From Desulfallas sp. Bu1-1 (GTDB lineage: Bacteria > Bacillota > Desulfotomaculia > Desulfotomaculales > Desulfallaceae), in assembly GCF_015594625.1 (NCBI RefSeq), contig NZ_JADNRQ010000019.1, positions 1 to 61,015 of the forward strand: DNA of 61,015 bases. The letters run 5' to 3'. The position numbers were made by a program, and so were the translations under genes. The notes under the pieces were generated by a model that ran no database searches, had not been told where the DNA came from, and saw nothing but the letters and a program-made list of their open reading frames with translations. How positions within the stretch are numbered: the stretch's first letter is position 1; each line of letters starts with the position of its first letter. Shown here piece after piece: positions 17,320 through 26,486 of this stretch.

Positions 17320-18768
17320 GTGGCCTATCCGGATTTACGTGCGTTTGTTAATAAACTGGAAAAAAAGCGGCTATTAAAAAGAATTTCAACAGAAGTTGAT
17401 GCGCATCTTGAAATTACCGAAATTACCGACCGGGTCTGCAAACGAGGCGGGCCCGCGCTACTGTTCGAAAACGTAAAGGGCTACGATATGCCCGTTTTAA
17501 CCAATATGTTCGGCTCGCTGGAAAGAATGCAACTGGCCCTGGAAGTTGACTCGCTGGACCGGATCGGCGAAGATCTGATCAATTTAATTCAGCCGCCGGA
17601 ACTTCCCACAACACTTATGGACAAGTTAAAGACGTTGCCCAAGCTGGCCCAGTTGTCTTCATTTTTGCCCAAATACGTCAAAACCGGTCCGTGCAAGGAA
17701 GTGATAAACAAGGACAACCCTTCCCTGGCCAGGTTGCCCGTTTTGCATTGCTGGCCGGAAGACGGCGGCCCATTTATCACTTTGCCTCTGGTATTTACCC
17801 GCGATCCGGTCACGGGACGCCGCAATGTCGGCATGTACCGTATGCAAGTCTACGATGACCGAACCACCGGCATGCACTGGCACATACACAAGGACGCCGC
17901 GGAGCATTACCGTAAAAACGGCGGTAAAATGCCGGTCGCCGTGGCCTTGGGGTGTGACCCTGCCACCATTTACGCCGCCACTGCCCCCCTGCCGCACGGG
18001 GTGGATGAGATCCTGTTCGCCGGATTTCTGCGCAAGGAACCGGTGGAAATGGTCAAATGCGAGACCGTGGACCTGGAGGTGCCGGCCAGGGCCGAGATTA
18101 TCCTGGAAGGTTACGTTGACCCGGCGGAATCCCGCCTGGAAGGACCTTTCGGCGACCACACCGGGTACTATTCCCTGGCGGATCAGTATCCGGTATTTCA
18201 CTTGACCTGCCTTACTCACCGTAAAAATCCCATTTACCCGGCTACAATCGTCGGCCGGCCTCCCATGGAGGATGCCTACCTGGGCAAGGCCACGGAGCGC
18301 ATCTTTTTGCCGCTGATGCGCTTGCAGTTGCCGGAAATAGTTGACCTGAACATGCCGCCGGAGGGGGTTTTTCATAATTGCGTAATCGTATCCATACGTA
18401 AAAGTTACCCCGGCCAGGCCCGCAAGGTGATGTGCGCGTTGTGGGGTATGGGGTTGATGATGCTGGCCAAACTGATTATCGTGGTGGATGCCGATGTGGA
18501 CGTTCAAAATCTTTCCGAGGTAATGTGGCGGGTATTCAATAACATCGACCCGCGCCGGGACGTAATGATGACGGAAGGCCCGCTGGATGCCCTGGACCAC
18601 TCGTCACCGCTGCCTCACTACGGATCCAAAATGGGCATTGACGCCACCACCAAGTGGAAAGAAGAGGGTCACCTTCGCGAATGGCCGAAAGACATCGTCA
18701 TGTCAACGGAGATCAAGGAGCTTGTGGATAGGAAGTGGCGCAGTTATGGTTTTGGCGATAATCAATAA
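17320..18768 (+). CDS. mqnL: UbiD-family decarboxylase of menaquinone synthesis
   Basis: 482 residues, full UbiD length. UbiD enzymes use prenylated FMN to decarboxylate aromatic acids; in futalosine-pathway organisms a UbiD (MqnL) removes the carboxyl group of the prenylated dihydroxynaphthoate. Seen here: GCDPATIYAATAPLPHGVDE, PARAEIILEGYV, the EGPFGDHTGYYS block, and IVGRPPMEDAYLGKATERIF, all typical. GTG start at 17320 with AGGAAAGCAGG upstream. It overlaps the UbiA gene by 23 bases and sits with mqnE, mqnA and mqnC, which fixes the pathway. The small UbiX-type prenyl-FMN maker is not in the window. Confidence 0.85.
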   Translation: MAYPDLRAFVNKLEKKRLLKRISTEVDAHLEITEITDRVCKRGGPALLFENVKGYDMPVLTNMFGSLERMQLALEVDSLDRIGEDLINLIQPPELPTTLMDKLKTLPKLAQLSSFLPKYVKTGPCKEVINKDNPSLARLPVLHCWPEDGGPFITLPLVFTRDPVTGRRNVGMYRMQVYDDRTTGMHWHIHKDAAEHYRKNGGKMPVAVALGCDPATIYAATAPLPHGVDEILFAGFLRKEPVEMVKCETVDLEVPARAEIILEGYVDPAESRLEGPFGDHTGYYSLADQYPVFHLTCLTHRKNPIYPATIVGRPPMEDAYLGKATERIFLPLMRLQLPEIVDLNMPPEGVFHNCVIVSIRKSYPGQARKVMCALWGMGLMMLAKLIIVVDADVDVQNLSEVMWRVFNNIDPRRDVMMTEGPLDALDHSSPLPHYGSKMGIDATTKWKEEGHLREWPKDIVMSTEIKELVDRKWRSYGFGDNQ

Positions 18769-19624
18769 AACCAAAACATTCCTGGAAATGATCCGTTTTG
18801 AGCACACCATTTTCGCCCTGCCCTTTGCCTACACCGGTGCATTACTGGTGGATAAAAAAGTCCCCGGGGGAGAGGACGTACTCTGGATCACTTTGGCCAT
18901 GGTGGGCGCCCGTACCGCCGCCATGTCCTTAAACCGGCTCATTGACAGGCACATTGACGCCAAGAATCCACGGACAGCAAACAGGGCGCTGCCTCGCGGT
19001 CTGCTTTCATCCAGGGAGGTCTGGATTTACGTAATTTTATCTTTTGCCCTGCTGCTATACGCGGCACGCCAGCTTTCACCCCTGGCCTTTCAGTTGTTTC
19101 CCGTCGCCGTGGCAGCGCTTTCCTTTTACTCCTACACCAAACGATTCACCTGGACCTGCCACCTGTTTTTAGGCTTAACCCTGGGGCTGGCTCCCCTGGG
19201 CGCGTGGATTGCCATTGCCGGCAGCTTTCACATAGCTCCTGTACTGCTTGGCCTGGGGGTACTATTCTGGGTGGCGGGATTTGACGTTATTTACGCCTGT
19301 GATGACTTCAATTTCGACCGGGAATACGGCATTCATTCCATCCCGGCCCGTTTCGGCATTGCCGGGGCGCTGTCCATATCTTCGGCCTTCCACACCGTAG
19401 CGCCCCTGTTTTTTCTGGCTGTGGGCATATTATTGGACCTCGGCCTGTTTTACCTTTTGGGACTGGTTATCGCGGTTTCTTTGTTGTTTTACCAGCACAG
19501 ACTGGTATCACCCGACGACCTGAGCCGGGCGGGAATTGCCTTTTTTAACCTGAACGGTATGCTCAGTATCGTGATGTTTTGTTTCACCTTGCTGGATATC
19601 CTGGTTCCCATTCGGATTTTTTAA
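18746..19624 (+). CDS. mqnP: UbiA-family prenyltransferase of menaquinone synthesis
   Basis: 292 residues with about eight membrane helices. Both metal/diphosphate-binding aspartate motifs are present: NRLIDRHIDAKNPRTANR (first) and YACDDFNFDREYGIHSIP (second). It attaches the polyprenyl chain to the naphthoate ring at the membrane. The ATG at 18746 is chosen because the frame further upstream is translation of UbiD DNA, and it gives the usual short N-terminus before KTKTFLEMIRFEHTIFALP. Translationally coupled to UbiD and 12 bases before mqnE. In this context MqnP is the best name; UbiA proper would need other ubiquinone genes. Confidence 0.88.
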   Translation: MVLAIINKTKTFLEMIRFEHTIFALPFAYTGALLVDKKVPGGEDVLWITLAMVGARTAAMSLNRLIDRHIDAKNPRTANRALPRGLLSSREVWIYVILSFALLLYAARQLSPLAFQLFPVAVAALSFYSYTKRFTWTCHLFLGLTLGLAPLGAWIAIAGSFHIAPVLLGLGVLFWVAGFDVIYACDDFNFDREYGIHSIPARFGIAGALSISSAFHTVAPLFFLAVGILLDLGLFYLLGLVIAVSLLFYQHRLVSPDDLSRAGIAFFNLNGMLSIVMFCFTLLDILVPIRIF

Positions 19625-19636
19625 GGAGAGGTTTAA

Positions 19637-20734
19637 ATGATCAATACAGACAATGCGCTACAGGAAATTGCAGATAAGGTTGCAAAAGGACAGAGGCTTT
19701 CCCGGGAAGACGGCATCAAATTGTATCAATCAAATGACCTATTAAGCATCGGGAAATTGGCCAACCTGGTCCGGGAAAGAAAAAACGGCAAAAAAGCTTT
19801 TTTTATTGTCAACCGTCACATCAACCACACCAATATATGTGTCAACCGGTGCAAGCTCTGCGCCTTTGGCCGGGACGCCGGCAGCCCGGGCGCCTATATG
19901 CTGAGCCTGGATGAAATAGAGGCCAAAGCCAGACAGTCCGCAGGCGAAAATATTTCGGAAATACATATTGTGGGCGGGCTGAACCCTGACCTCAAGCTGG
20001 ATTATTACGTTGAAATGCTCCGGCGTGTCCGGCACGTGTTGCCCGGGGTGATCATTCAGTCCTTTACCGCGGTGGAAATCGATTACCTGGCTCAACTGCA
20101 CGGCATCTCACACCATGAGGTACTGGCCACTTTGCGGGATGCGGGCCTTGATTCTTTGCCGGGCGGCGGAGCGGAAATATTTGCGCCCCGGGTGCGGGAA
20201 ATCATCTGTCCTAAAAAGATTGACGGGGAAAAGTGGCTGTCCGTCCACCGGGCCGCCCATGAACTGGGTATGCGGACCAATGCCACCATGTTGTACGGAC
20301 ATGTGGAAACCATTGAAGAAAGAGTGGATCACCTGCTTCGCCTGCGCGAGTTGCAGGACCAAACGGGCGGTTTCCTGACCTTCATCCCTCTGGCCTTCCA
20401 TCCCAAGAACACCGCCCTTGAACCCATGGGGCTCGGAACCACCACCGGGTACGACGATCTAAAAACACTGGCCGTGGCCAGGTTGCTGCTGGACAACTTC
20501 GACCATATCAAGGCCTTCTGGATAATGATCGGGCCCAAAATGGCCCAGGTATCCCTTTCCTTCGGCGTGGACGACCTGGACGGCACAGTGGTGGAGGAAA
20601 AAATCGCCCACGATGCGGGCGCCGAAACCGATCAATCAATTAGCAGACAACAACTGGTGCGTATGATTAAAAGCGCAGGTTTTATTCCGGTACAACGGGA
20701 TACCCTTTACAACGTTGTGGAGGAGGGTTTTTAA
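19637..20734 (+). CDS. mqnE: Aminofutalosine synthase (radical SAM)
   Basis: 365 residues. It joins the MqnA product (3-[(1-carboxyvinyl)oxy]benzoate) with S-adenosylmethionine to aminofutalosine. The radical-SAM cluster is CVNRCKLCAF (C-x3-C-x2-C, about residues 71-78), preceded by NRHINHTNI. Subfamily signs that separate it from MqnC are FIPLAFHPKNT and EKIAHDAGAETDQ. ATG at 19637 with AAGGAGAGG. It ends exactly where mqnA begins. Soluble enzyme; oxygen-sensitive cluster expected. Confidence 0.93.
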   Translation: MINTDNALQEIADKVAKGQRLSREDGIKLYQSNDLLSIGKLANLVRERKNGKKAFFIVNRHINHTNICVNRCKLCAFGRDAGSPGAYMLSLDEIEAKARQSAGENISEIHIVGGLNPDLKLDYYVEMLRRVRHVLPGVIIQSFTAVEIDYLAQLHGISHHEVLATLRDAGLDSLPGGGAEIFAPRVREIICPKKIDGEKWLSVHRAAHELGMRTNATMLYGHVETIEERVDHLLRLRELQDQTGGFLTFIPLAFHPKNTALEPMGLGTTTGYDDLKTLAVARLLLDNFDHIKAFWIMIGPKMAQVSLSFGVDDLDGTVVEEKIAHDAGAETDQSISRQQLVRMIKSAGFIPVQRDTLYNVVEEGF

Positions 20735-21574
20735 TTGACCCGCATCAGACTGGGCCAAGTTGAATACATTAACTGCCTCCCGGTTTACTACGCCCTGGAA
20801 GATGGGCTGCTGGTGGATGACATTGATCTGGTGAAGGGGCCGCCCACCAAGTTGAACAAAATGTTCCTCGACGGGGATCTTGACGTTACCCCCATCTCGT
20901 CCATAGAGTACGCCAGGAATAGGGATAAATGCATTATTTTGCCCAATTTATCCATCAGCGCCGACGGGAAGGTGGAAAGCATCCTGTTTTTCAGTCGAAT
21001 CCCGTTAACGGAACTGGAGGGGAAAAAAGTTTGCGTCACCACTTCCTCCGCAACTTCCGTGGCGCTATTACGGATCCTGTTTGAACATTACTACCACGTC
21101 AAGGTTGAATTTTGCCGGGCGCAACCGGATCTGGACGCTATGCTGGCGACATCGGACGGGGCGCTGCTGATCGGGGACGACGCCATGCGGGCGCACCACA
21201 GGATCAGACTTCAAAACCGGGACCTGGTGGTAACCGACCTCGGCGAGGCCTGGAAAAGTTTTACCGGGGAGAAAATGGTTTATGCCGTCTGGGTGATTAG
21301 ATCCTCCCTGGCCGAAAAAGAACCGTATGTAGCGGATCAAATCAGCAAACTGCTTTATGAATCAAAATTGTTCGGGCTGGCCCACCGGGAAGCGTTAATA
21401 AAAAAAGCGCACCGGCAGTCCCAATTGCCTTACGACGTGTTGGATCACTATTTGGACACCATTCACCATGATTTGAGCGAAGACGAACGAAGAGCAATGC
21501 TCACTTACTTCGATTACGCGTATAAAAGTGGTATCATTGAAGAAAGGGTTAAGTTAAGGATCTGGGGTGAATAA
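20735..21574 (+). CDS. mqnA: Chorismate dehydratase
   Basis: 279 residues, the MqnA family with a periplasmic-binding-protein-like fold working in the cytoplasm. It removes water from chorismate, the first committed step of the futalosine route. The N-terminus RLGQVEYINCLPVYYALE, DVTPISSIEYARN and TTSSATSVALLRILFEH are conserved blocks. TTG start at 20735, directly after the mqnE stop, with GGAGGG in the mqnE end. It overlaps mqnC by eight bases. Confidence 0.94.
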   Translation: MTRIRLGQVEYINCLPVYYALEDGLLVDDIDLVKGPPTKLNKMFLDGDLDVTPISSIEYARNRDKCIILPNLSISADGKVESILFFSRIPLTELEGKKVCVTTSSATSVALLRILFEHYYHVKVEFCRAQPDLDAMLATSDGALLIGDDAMRAHHRIRLQNRDLVVTDLGEAWKSFTGEKMVYAVWVIRSSLAEKEPYVADQISKLLYESKLFGLAHREALIKKAHRQSQLPYDVLDHYLDTIHHDLSEDERRAMLTYFDYAYKSGIIEERVKLRIWGE

Positions 21575-22661
21575 ATTGTCCAACGTACCCGCCCTTCTGG
21601 GAAAGGCGATTTCCGGTGACAGGCTTACTCTGGAGGAAGGCGTTGTTTTGCTGGAACAGGGCAGCCTGCTTGAACTGGGGGAGGCCGCCGACAGGATCAG
21701 GCAAAGGCTGCACCCGGACAGGCGTGTCACTTACATTATCGACCGAAACATCAACTATACCAACATTTGTGTCTGCCGCTGCCGCTTTTGCGCGTTTTAC
21801 CGGCAAATGGGCGACGCTGACGCTTATGTGTTGAGCAAATCCCTGCTGTTTGAAAAAATTGAAGAGACCCTGGCCGCGGGCGGAACGGAACTGCTGATCC
21901 AGGGCGGCCTGCACCCCGGCCTGAACCTGGATTTTTTTATTGACATGTTACGGGAAATCAAGAAAAGATACGATATTCACATTCATTCCTTTTCACCTCC
22001 TGAAATCGTCCACCTGTCCGGGCTTTCCGGTTTACCGGTGACCGAAGTTCTGGCCCGCCTGAAGGATGCAGGCCTGGATTCCCTTCCCGGCGGTGGTGCT
22101 GAAATCCTGGTGGACAGGGTGAGGAAAATCATCAGCCCGAATAAAATCGGCTGGAAGCAGTGGATGGACGTGATGGACAAGGCCCACCGCCTGGGAATGA
22201 AAACAACCGCCACCATGATGTTCGGACATGTGGAAACCAGTGAGGACATTATTCTGCACCTGGTCAGGGTGCGGGAACAACAGGATGTCACCGGGGGCTT
22301 TACCGCCTTTATCCCCTGGAGTTTTCAACCCCGCAACACCAGGCTGGGCGGCTCCACGGTGGGGGGGGCCGAATACCTGAAGGTGCTGGCGGTGGCCCGC
22401 ATTATGCTGGATAACATACCTAACATCCAGGCGTCCTGGGTCACCCAGGGGGCAAAAATTGCACAACTGGCCCTCAGCTTCGGAGCCAATGACTTCGGCA
22501 GCACCATGCTGGAGGAAAATGTAGTGCGGGCGGCGGGAGTGAACTACCGCATCGCCCTCAGGGAAATTCAAAGATGTATTATTGACGCGGGGTTTATCCC
22601 CGCCCAGCGCAGGACGGACTATACCATTATCGCCGAGCATCCCAATCTCCGCGCCATTTAA
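21567..22661 (+). CDS. mqnC: Cyclic dehypoxanthinyl futalosine synthase (radical SAM)
   Basis: 364 residues. It cyclises dehypoxanthine futalosine, the third-stage reaction of the pathway. The cluster motif is CVCRCRFCAF (C-x3-C-x2-C with one extra Cys), after DRNINYTNI. GLHPGLNLDFFIDMLREIK, HIHSFSPPEI and FIPWSFQPRNT mark MqnC rather than MqnE. GTG start at 21567 inside the mqnA end. The operon lacks the nucleosidase and hydrolase steps (MqnB, MqnD), which must be coded elsewhere. A terminator overlaps the stop codon. Confidence 0.94.
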   Translation: MNKLSNVPALLGKAISGDRLTLEEGVVLLEQGSLLELGEAADRIRQRLHPDRRVTYIIDRNINYTNICVCRCRFCAFYRQMGDADAYVLSKSLLFEKIEETLAAGGTELLIQGGLHPGLNLDFFIDMLREIKKRYDIHIHSFSPPEIVHLSGLSGLPVTEVLARLKDAGLDSLPGGGAEILVDRVRKIISPNKIGWKQWMDVMDKAHRLGMKTTATMMFGHVETSEDIILHLVRVREQQDVTGGFTAFIPWSFQPRNTRLGGSTVGGAEYLKVLAVARIMLDNIPNIQASWVTQGAKIAQLALSFGANDFGSTMLEENVVRAAGVNYRIALREIQRCIIDAGFIPAQRRTDYTIIAEHPNLRAI

Positions 22662-22679
22662 GGCAGCGGAGATTTTTTT
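22644..22679 (+). terminator. Terminator at the end of the menaquinone operon
   Basis: AATCTCCGC inside the last codons of mqnC pairs with GCGGAGATT after the stop, followed by TTTTT. The hairpin uses coding sequence as its 5' arm. Confidence 0.8.
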
Positions 22680-22713
22680 CTTAAAAATAAAAAATTTTAT
22701 GTTAAAATAGTTA

Positions 22714-22737
22714 TATAATAGAGTGAATGTTCATTCA
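22714..22737 (+). promoter_or_regulatory. -10 box with FadR-like palindromic operator
   Basis: TATAAT at 22714-22719 is followed at 22724-22737 by the perfect palindrome TGAATG-TT-CATTCA. This half-site matches the TGAATGA/TCATTCA operators of TetR-type fatty-acid regulators (B. subtilis FadR type), though with shorter spacing. It would overlap the transcription start of the acyl-CoA synthetase gene. No matching regulator gene lies in the window. Confidence 0.5.
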
Positions 22738-22761
22738 TTGCCTGGGTGAGGAGGAATCACA

Positions 22762-24912
22762 TTGACAACGCCGGACTTTCAACAGGAAATTAAAAGCGTG
22801 TTACCCCTTTTTCAACCGGAGTCGCTGGCAATCATCGGCGCTTCCAGCAACCCATTGAAACCAAGCGGCCAGCCGCTGGTGGCCCTGACCCAGTGCGGAT
22901 TCAAGGGCAGGATTTACCCGGTTAATCCCAAATACCAAACCCTGTTAAATTTGCCCTGTTACCCGGCACTGAGAGACATCCCGGATCAAGTCGACCTGGC
23001 CATCATCGCGGTACCCGCGAAAATGACCATGGATGCCCTGCACGAGTGTGTTGAAAAGGGTGTCAAAGGCGTAATCATTTTCACCTCGGGGTTCGCCGAA
23101 GTGGGACCCGAAGGCGTGAAAATCCAGCAGGAAATGACCAGGTTGGCCAGGGAGACGGGCATGCGCATTTGCGGCCCCAACTGTATGGGCATTTTCAGCG
23201 CGCGCAACGCTTTGATGGCCAATTTCGCGGTTACTGAATTGCCCGACCGGGTATTGGTGCCTGATTTACTTGGCTTCATCAGTCAAAGCGGCGGTTTTGG
23301 GTCCGCCATTTACCAGATGATCAAAGAAAAGGGCTTTGGTTTCAGCCATTTTGTAAGCACAGGTAATGAGGCCGACCTGGAGTTTTCCCATTACATGGGT
23401 TTTATGGCCTCGGACAGCTGTACCAGGGTTATCGGTGGCTACCTGGAGGGGGTCAAAGACGGGCAAAAATTTCTCCAGGCCGCGGATATGGCCCTGGCCA
23501 ACAACAAACCCGTCTTGTTGATCAAAGCGGGTCGTTCCCCGGCTGCCGCCAGGGCCGCCGCATCGCACACCGGAGCCCTGGTGGGGTCCGATAAAGTTTA
23601 CAGCGCCGTGTTTAAACAAAAGGGTATCATCAGGGTGGAAAGCCTGGAAGAATACCAGATCATGCTGGGCTTACTGGCCGCAAACAAGGTTCCCCGGGGT
23701 AAAAGAGTGGCCATCCTGGCGACTTCCGGTGGCAGCGGCGTAGCGCTGGTGGATAAATGTTATCAATACGGGCTCGAAATCGCCGAACTCAGCAAAGAAA
23801 CCAGGTCCGGTTTGGACAGGATTTTACCGGATTTTGCTTCCTCGGCCAACCCGGTGGACATCACCTCGGCCATCATGACCCAGCCGGGCCTGTTACAACA
23901 GTGTGCCGAAATAGTGGTTAACGATCCCGGTGTCGACATCCTGATCGCCGCGTACTGGGCCTTGCATGGCGACCGGAATAACCTGGAGCAAATGGTCCGG
24001 GTAAGCGGAAATACCGGCAAACCGGTGTTTAACATCGTCTGGGGACCGGAAGACCCCGCCCGGGAGGCCCTGCGGTTCTTAAACGAGCACCTGGTGCCGG
24101 CCGCCAGAGAGGTGGACTTCGCCATCAGATCCCTGGCCGCGCTGGCGGATTATAACGAGTATATCCGTACCCGCAAAGGCGCCAAACAAGCAGCTCCGCC
24201 CGTACCGCCCGGCGCCCGGGAGCAGGCCGGTAAAATACTGCTGAACCTGGCTCCGGGCACAAAGCTTACTGAATACGAGGCCAAACAGGTCCTGCGCGCC
24301 TACGGCATTCCAACCACCAGGGAGATACTCGCCACCACTCCGGAAGAGGCTGTTGATGCGGCCAATTCCATCGGTTATCCCGTGGTAATGAAGATAATTT
24401 CCCCCGGCATTCTGCACAAAACCGAAGCCGGCGGCGTGATCTTAAACGTGGCGTCAGAGGAAGAAGTAAAGGAGAACTTCCGAAAGATCATCAACAACGC
24501 CCGGAATTACAATGAAAAAGCCGTGATTGAAGGCGTGCTGGTTCAGGAGATGCTCCCCGGGGGAACCGAAATGATTGTTGGTGTAAGCAAGGACCCCGTG
24601 TTTGGTCCAACCGTGATGGCCGGCCTCGGCGGAATTTTTGTGGAGGCGCTGGAGGACGTTTCCGTACGGGTGGTTCCGGTTTCGCCCCTGGACGCCAGGG
24701 AAATGCTGGACGAGTTAAAGGGCAAGAAAGTATTGGAGGGGCTGCGCGGCAACCCGCCCGCGGACAAGGAGGCCCTGATCGGCCTTATCCAACGCGTTTC
24801 CCGCCTGGCGGAAGACTTTCCGCAGATTGCCGAGCTGGACATCAACCCTCTGCTTCTGTATCCGGAAGGACGAGGCGCATGCGCCGCGGATGCATTAATC
24901 ATTATTGAATAA
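22762..24912 (+). CDS. ADP-forming acyl-CoA synthetase (acetate-CoA ligase type)
   Basis: 716 residues, the fused alpha-beta form. It interconverts acyl-CoA, ADP and phosphate with acid, CoA and ATP, conserving energy at the end of fermentation or activating acids. The N-terminal CoA-binding domain has IIGASSNPLKPSG, the central succinyl-CoA-synthetase-like part has the phospho-histidine loop RAAASHTGALVGSD, and the C-terminal ATP-grasp domain (from about residue 490) contains EYEAKQVLRAYGIPTTRE and ILHKTEAGGVILN. TTG start with GAGGAGG upstream. It stands alone, behind a putative fatty-acid operator. Confidence 0.9.
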   Translation: MTTPDFQQEIKSVLPLFQPESLAIIGASSNPLKPSGQPLVALTQCGFKGRIYPVNPKYQTLLNLPCYPALRDIPDQVDLAIIAVPAKMTMDALHECVEKGVKGVIIFTSGFAEVGPEGVKIQQEMTRLARETGMRICGPNCMGIFSARNALMANFAVTELPDRVLVPDLLGFISQSGGFGSAIYQMIKEKGFGFSHFVSTGNEADLEFSHYMGFMASDSCTRVIGGYLEGVKDGQKFLQAADMALANNKPVLLIKAGRSPAAARAAASHTGALVGSDKVYSAVFKQKGIIRVESLEEYQIMLGLLAANKVPRGKRVAILATSGGSGVALVDKCYQYGLEIAELSKETRSGLDRILPDFASSANPVDITSAIMTQPGLLQQCAEIVVNDPGVDILIAAYWALHGDRNNLEQMVRVSGNTGKPVFNIVWGPEDPAREALRFLNEHLVPAAREVDFAIRSLAALADYNEYIRTRKGAKQAAPPVPPGAREQAGKILLNLAPGTKLTEYEAKQVLRAYGIPTTREILATTPEEAVDAANSIGYPVVMKIISPGILHKTEAGGVILNVASEEEVKENFRKIINNARNYNEKAVIEGVLVQEMLPGGTEMIVGVSKDPVFGPTVMAGLGGIFVEALEDVSVRVVPVSPLDAREMLDELKGKKVLEGLRGNPPADKEALIGLIQRVSRLAEDFPQIAELDINPLLLYPEGRGACAADALIIIE

Positions 24913-24927
24913 TTACCGGTATGATAT

Positions 24928-24956
24928 AAAGGGTTGCCGTGTGGCAATCCTTTACC
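24928..24956 (+). terminator. Terminator of the ADP-forming synthetase gene
   Basis: AAAGGGTTGCC pairs with GGCAATCCTTT around GTGT, followed by ACCTTTT. Confidence 0.7.
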
Positions 24957-25043
24957 TTTTAAGCTGTTTGGTTTTTTGATACCCTTGCGCTGAAAGAGTT
25001 GCTGCCATATAATGTATAAGATAATTGATGCTGGAGGATCAAT

Positions 25044-26486
25044 ATGTCCGATGTGAACAAAACTTTGTTCAGGTATATACCCTCAGTGGACGAAGTGCTG
25101 AATCAACCGAAAGTTGTATCGTTGCTCAGTTCAATTCCAAGGTCGTTGGTGTTGGAAGCGGTAAGGGAAGCAATTGCACACATCAGGGACGAAATAACAG
25201 CGGGCAACCTGAAGGAGCTCCGGGATGGGAACTTTCGCGATTTGCTCACCGGGCAGGTTGTTGATCGAACCGTACAGAATGCACAAAAAGTTAATCGTCC
25301 AAACTTGCGCCGGGTTCTCAATCTGACCGGCGTAGTGCTGCATACCAACCTGGGGCGCGCCGTTCTGGCGGAAAGTGCCATTCAGGCCATCAACAACGCG
25401 GCCTCGGGCTACACCAACCTTGAACTGGACCTAAACACCGGCAAGAGGGGTTCACGCTACGCCCCGGTGGAAAATTTATTGACCTGCCTGACCGGGGCCG
25501 AGGCCGCGATGGTTGTCAATAACAATGCAGCGGCCGTATTGCTTGCGCTGGGCACCCTGGCCAATGGCAAGGAGGTAATTGTCTCCAGGGGGCAGCTGGT
25601 TGAAATAGGGGGCTCTTTCCGCATCCCGGAGGTGATGGCTCAAAGCGGGGCCCGCCTGGTGGAAGTGGGCACCACCAATAAAACCTACCCCACCGACTAC
25701 AGAAACGCCATTACTTCAGAAACAGCACTGTTGTTACATGTGCACACCAGTAATTACCGCATTGTCGGGTTCACCAGGGAAACATCCATCGCCGAACTGG
25801 TAGCCCTGGGCGCCGAATTTGGTTTACCAGTTATGTCCGACCTGGGCAGCGGTTCCCTGGTGGACTTCAAAACCCTGGGCCTGCCCGGCGAGCCGACGGT
25901 GCAACAAGTGGTCAAGGCCGGCTCGGACGTGGTCACATTTTCCGGCGACAAGCTGCTGGGCGGCCCCCAGGCCGGAATCATTGTCGGCAAGCGAAAATAC
26001 ATCGACAGAATGAAGAAAAACCCACTAACCCGTGCCGTACGAATTGATAAATTCACCGTGGCCGCTCTGGAAGCCACGTTAAGGGAATACCTCGAACCGG
26101 AAAACGCCCTGGGCAAGATTCCAACATTGAGCATGCTGACCGCGGGCCGGGAGAAACTAAATCAACGGACCATCGATCTGTGCGAAAAGCTTCGCCGCAG
26201 GGCCGGAGACAAAGCCCGGTTCAACACGGTGGAAACATTATCGGCCACTGGCGGCGGCGCTCTGCCGACCGCGGAGCTGCCTTCCCTGGCGGTGGAAGTA
26301 TTGCCCCTGGATCTTTCGGTCACTGAATTGGCGGGGATGCTGCGGGAAGAGGAACCCGCCGTGATCGGAAGACTGCAAGATGACAGGTTGATTCTTGACT
26401 TGCGCACCCTTTTACCGGGTGAGGACGACTTACTGGCGGACGTAATAACCAGAGTGCTGGAACGAGGGGGTGTGGCGGCGCATTGA
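25044..26486 (+). CDS. selA: L-seryl-tRNA(Sec) selenium transferase
   Basis: 480 residues. This pyridoxal-phosphate enzyme converts Ser-tRNA(Sec) to Sec-tRNA(Sec) with selenophosphate. The N-terminal tRNA-binding helical part ([13 protein letters not shown]) is followed by [21 protein letters not shown], and the PLP-lysine region [13 protein letters not shown] (lysine about residue 304). ATG at 25044 with GGAGG upstream. Its last bases (ATTGA) overlap the selB start, so both are one operon. Their presence means selenoproteins are made; tRNA-Sec (selC) is not found in this window. Confidence 0.96.
   Translation: MSDVNKTLFRYIPSVDEVLNQPKVVSLLSSIPRSLVLEAVREAIAHIRDEITAGNLKELRDGNFRDLLTGQVVDRTVQNAQKVNRPNLRRVLNLTGVVLHTNLGRAVLAESAIQAINNAASGYTNLELDLNTGKRGSRYAPVENLLTCLTGAEAAMVVNNNAAAVLLALGTLANGKEVIVSRGQLVEIGGSFRIPEVMAQSGARLVEVGTTNKTYPTDYRNAITSETALLLHVHTSNYRIVGFTRETSIAELVALGAEFGLPVMSDLGSGSLVDFKTLGLPGEPTVQQVVKAGSDVVTFSGDKLLGGPQAGIIVGKRKYIDRMKKNPLTRAVRIDKFTVAALEATLREYLEPENALGKIPTLSMLTAGREKLNQRTIDLCEKLRRRAGDKARFNTVETLSATGGGALPTAELPSLAVEVLPLDLSVTELAGMLREEEPAVIGRLQDDRLILDLRTLLPGEDDLLADVITRVLERGGVAAH

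Noticed and set aside
17659-18600. 313-codon minus-strand frame inside the UbiD gene
   Set aside because: His/Gln/Arg-rich translation without motifs, fully antisense to a clear enzyme gene.
24913-25043. tRNA-Sec (selC) next to selA-selB
   Set aside because: The gap holds a terminator and promoter-like DNA but no 90-plus-base cloverleaf; none was seen downstream of selB either.
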